From Marsupella aquatica (taxonomy: Eukaryota; Marchantiophyta): a stretch of 64,000 nucleotides of DNA. The stretch's first letter is position 1. Every line of letters begins with the position of its first letter. The notes under the pieces are model-generated. The model was not told where the DNA came from, made no database searches, and saw only the letters and a program-made list of their open reading frames with translations. Shown here piece after piece: positions 61,229 to 64,000 of this stretch. Made by a program: the position numbers and the translations under genes. The DNA lies in NCBI GenBank assembly GCA_973895155.1, contig OZ316897.1, positions 2,170,001 through 2,234,000 of the forward strand. Direction: 5' to 3'.

Positions 61229-62950
61229 AAATGTGATGGATCTTAATTTAGTAGGCTAAAGTTATGGACTGTCAAATTCATAGTCCATAGGGAGTGTCTT
61301 AGTAGTGCCCAATGGCTGGAAATTTTTAGACTCATCATCCTTATGGGGCATGTATCCTTATGGGGCATGTATTTAGGTAAGTTAATCCGTGGACCCCCAT
61401 GTTCATCCAAGGAATGTGTGTGATAAAGTGAAATCAATTTTCTACAAGGCGGTAACTGATGATTTTGAGTCTCCCAGTGATCTTGGTGTATGCTCGTACT
61501 AAAGAGAACGCTCAAAAAGATAGAGGAGATCAATCTGGTTGAGATGATCTCTTTGGTTCATCAAACCAAAGGTCGAATGTGTAAGAATTTTTTGGATGGT
61601 TTTTGCTCAAACATTGGAGAAATCGTGTTTCTATCATTCCTGATTGATTGTTTGTGAGTTACGTTGAGAATTATTGCCACAAGACAGACCGGAGAACATC
61701 ACTCAACTGTTGGCGAAAGGGTGCTTGTCATTTTGGTGGGAAGAACGCACAAAATGGATGAGCCATCACTTCACATATAGGTTTTGTAGTTTTTTTAATT
61801 TAAGAAAGCTATTGTGTAAGGGGGAGACCAAAGATTGTTTCTTTGACACAGAGGTTACATTTGGCGTCAGCCTATGTTAAGAGTGAGCTTTGTTGAAGCC
61901 TGGAGCGACACGAACAATTCAAATCAGGAAGCAAACGTTGCGGACAAGCAATGACAACGTAATCAAAGAAATCAATTTGCAGTGGCTAAGTTTGTGACGG
62001 TGATGGGATTATGATGTCTCTTAATAGAGAAAATGTTTCCAATGAGCCTCGGATTGACAATTTTTGTCAAGTTCCAAATGAATTTTTGAATATCTTTGTC
62101 TTTCCAGTGAGTGTGACAATAAGAAATTTTGATCATGAGTTCATGAATTCTTTTAGCTTTTCAACATTGAGTTCGACATTGACAAATTTCATGTCAGATT
62201 TTGTCATGGTACTAAAGAGATCATGAGGTTTTCAATCTCTCTAGTTTTCTAATGTGTGACATTGGAAGTATTCGTCAAGAATTAAAGAGATCATGAGTAT
62301 GTGAATTTCTCTAGCTTTCCAATGAACTTAACATTGATAGATTTTGTCAAGTAATAAGGAGATGATGAGTTTTTAATTTTGCTCTAGCTTAGTTTCCAAT
62401 GAATGTGATTTTGGGAGATTTAAAAATAATTTTAAAATACAAGCATTTTGATATAAAACACTGATATATCATTGACAAACATTAGAACATTGGTAACTTT
62501 ATTTTACTAAATGACATCTCTTCCTTTCTATTCTGTTTTTTTACGTTCAATATTTATGGCATGGCGCCCCAAAAATTACATTTCTTGTGCCACAAACAGG
62601 AATGTGCCCTTTTGTTATTGTCATAATTAAGATCTTTCCTGTTTGTGGCTGGTTGTGCTGATGTGGTGCAACCTCGTGGCAGGGAATTTGCAAGGGACTT
62701 CTCATGGGGGTCCGTAACTATAACACTTTTGTCCTGCCAATAAAAGCCTTTTATCTCCTTGGTTGTAATTGAGTTAAGGCAATGCTTTCACGCTGCCTGA
62801 AACTTTTTGCCATGAAGATTGGTCATATGCCATGACCATATGTCACTGTAGAGGTTAGTGAAAACAAAACTCTGTGAAAAAGCTATGGACATTTGTTTAT
62901 GGCGGAATGCCACCATCCTCAAATTTGAAGGTTTGAGACAAATTTAAATT
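61229..62950. mobile_element. Element split by repeat element R2 copy B
   Basis: 61229-61292 and about 62800-62945 correspond to adjoining parts of the 3324-3560 sequence (gttatggac...attcatagtccata; ctttttgccat...ggtcatatgcca, then ggcggaaYgccaYcatcc and gaagSYttgagac). Between them lies 61381-62718, which has edges ttaatccgtggacccccatg and catgggggtccgtaac and shares its interior with 36.7-37.9 kb: repeats of about 70 bp (gagatcatgag, ctctagctttccaatga, aacattgatagatttt) and cctgtttgtggc. This looks like one repeat nested in another. Confidence 0.45.
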
Positions 62951-63725
62951 TGAAGCTTTAACCTTGCCCAAAAATTTTGTTTGTAAATTGGATGTAGAGC
63001 AATGAATCAGAATGGAGTTCAGAGTGTGTTCTGTCCTGCCTTGAATTGTCCAAATGGAAGCAGTTGAGACCATGAAATGACCAATCTGCTTAGAGCACTT
63101 CTAAACCTTGGGAACCATTTTTTAACTGGAGGCCCCACTCAATCGATTCCCTGTTTGGAACGCACGTTGAGATCTGTTGTCATGTTATTGTCCTCATTCA
63201 TGTCCCAAATGCACACATAGAGCAATTATCTTTCAACTTCCCCCCCTAAGATCATCCCTGGGACCCCCACCAGCCAATTATTATGTGTATAGTTAAGTGA
63301 ATATCAATGCAAATTGTTGAACAACAAAAATGAGTCTTATTATTCAATCTCCTTAGGTTGAGGATGAATGGGGTATTAAGGGTCAATGTAGTGACATATA
63401 GAGGCACTTTAGATAAGGGGGGGCGGCAGCAGAATGGGGGAATTTTGGTGAACCATTCAATCTCATCTGTCCATTTAAACGTCATTCCTCTTTATAAAAC
63501 CATTTGTATTAAGGCTTAGGTACAGCCAACCCTATCCCAATCCAATCTGGATTAGCTCGGATCTAGGTATAAGCTGACAAGGTCCAAACTTTGTGTAAAA
63601 AAAATCAGACCTTGCGTGTGCCACTCCAGCCCCTCGAAAGCCTTGGGTTACCCAACACATTGCTCTCCACAATACAAAGGCAAGACACATGGAGGGCTTG
63701 AAGGCAAATTGGCAGCTTGCGGTCA
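62950..63725. other. Intergenic DNA
   Basis: AT-rich, no gene recognised on either strand. Includes short C and G runs near 63240 and 63420. Confidence 0.4.
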
Positions 63726-64000
63726 TCTACTACTATAATAAGGAATCCCGTCAAAATGGTGGGTGGTCCGTTTACAAACACACTTTTGGAGGGAACATTC
63801 TGTGAGCATTGGATTTATAAATTCTTTTATCCTAACCTTTTATTAGTCAAAAAGTCATCTCCTAGACCCAAAGCCAAAGTATTTTGGTATATCACAAGGA
63901 TTCTCTATGAAAGGCATGATAGCATAGGCTTGTGTGAGAGCCATGTGTTGTGCCATGTGTTGTCATTGGGATGGGGGCACTTGGGACACCACTATGAGGG
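63726..64000 (+). mobile_element. Helitron-like 5' end, truncated by window edge
   Basis: The sequence A|TCTACTACTATAATAAGGAA at 63725 onward shares TATAATAAGG and the A|TC start with the 5' ends of the two Helitrons in this window. The 3' end would lie beyond 64000, so the call rests on one terminus only. Confidence 0.4.

Overview
The window is nuclear DNA from a land plant. Its genes have many GT-AG introns in AT-rich non-coding DNA. They encode plant families: a plant-type heptahelical PAQR receptor, a DCD-domain protein, serine carboxypeptidase-like (SCPL) proteins and a class II CPD photolyase. The non-coding DNA carries Helitrons, a TRIM element and tRNA-derived SINEs. Long CT tracts near gene starts, and a nucleotidyltransferase that resembles fungal proteins more than plant ones, would fit a bryophyte or other seedless plant. 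The species cannot be fixed from the sequence alone.

Layout. 1-4.0 kb: repeats, including a SINE copy and a degenerate Helitron. 4.67-7.34 kb (+): condensation/acyltransferase-like gene, 3 exons. 10.31-14.70 kb (+): intact 10-exon SCPL gene. 15-18.4 kb: tandem duplications and a minisatellite that has trapped a SINE. 19.29-23.05 kb (+): DCD-domain gene with an acidic repeat tail. 25.7-26.8 kb (-): broken SCPL copy. 30.22-34.61 kb (+): second intact 10-exon SCPL gene. 34.77-40.14 kb: a third tandem SCPL unit. Its promoter is cut off from its gene body by a 2.5 kb block of mobile DNA holding a well-preserved Helitron, and its exon 2 is interrupted by a 329-bp TRIM. 42.65-43.80 kb (+): HxGH/ISSTxxR nucleotidyltransferase. 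46.1-46.75 kb (+): repeat-rich coiled-coil ORF with a frameshift. 48.34-50.83 kb (-): 7-exon gene related to mitochondrial K+/H+ exchange proteins. 53.09-55.04 kb (+): PAQR/heptahelical receptor. 55.82-59.63 kb (-): 9-exon class II CPD photolyase. 61.2-64 kb: nested repeats and a Helitron-like 5' end at the right edge.

The genes do not form a pathway. The clearest local story is the SCPL cluster, which shows birth and death by tandem duplication: two intact genes, one inverted remnant and one transposon-broken copy, all recognisable by a shared leader motif. The most unusual element is the TRIM in the dying SCPL copy. Each of its LTRs carries a tRNA-like sequence with Pol III A and B boxes, and its sense strand has no T4 Pol III terminator. 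This is comparable in concept to the 5S-bearing Cassandra elements. Multi-exon models were assembled by hand from splice signals, reading phase and family conservation. Exon ends are therefore predictions, but all reading phases close.
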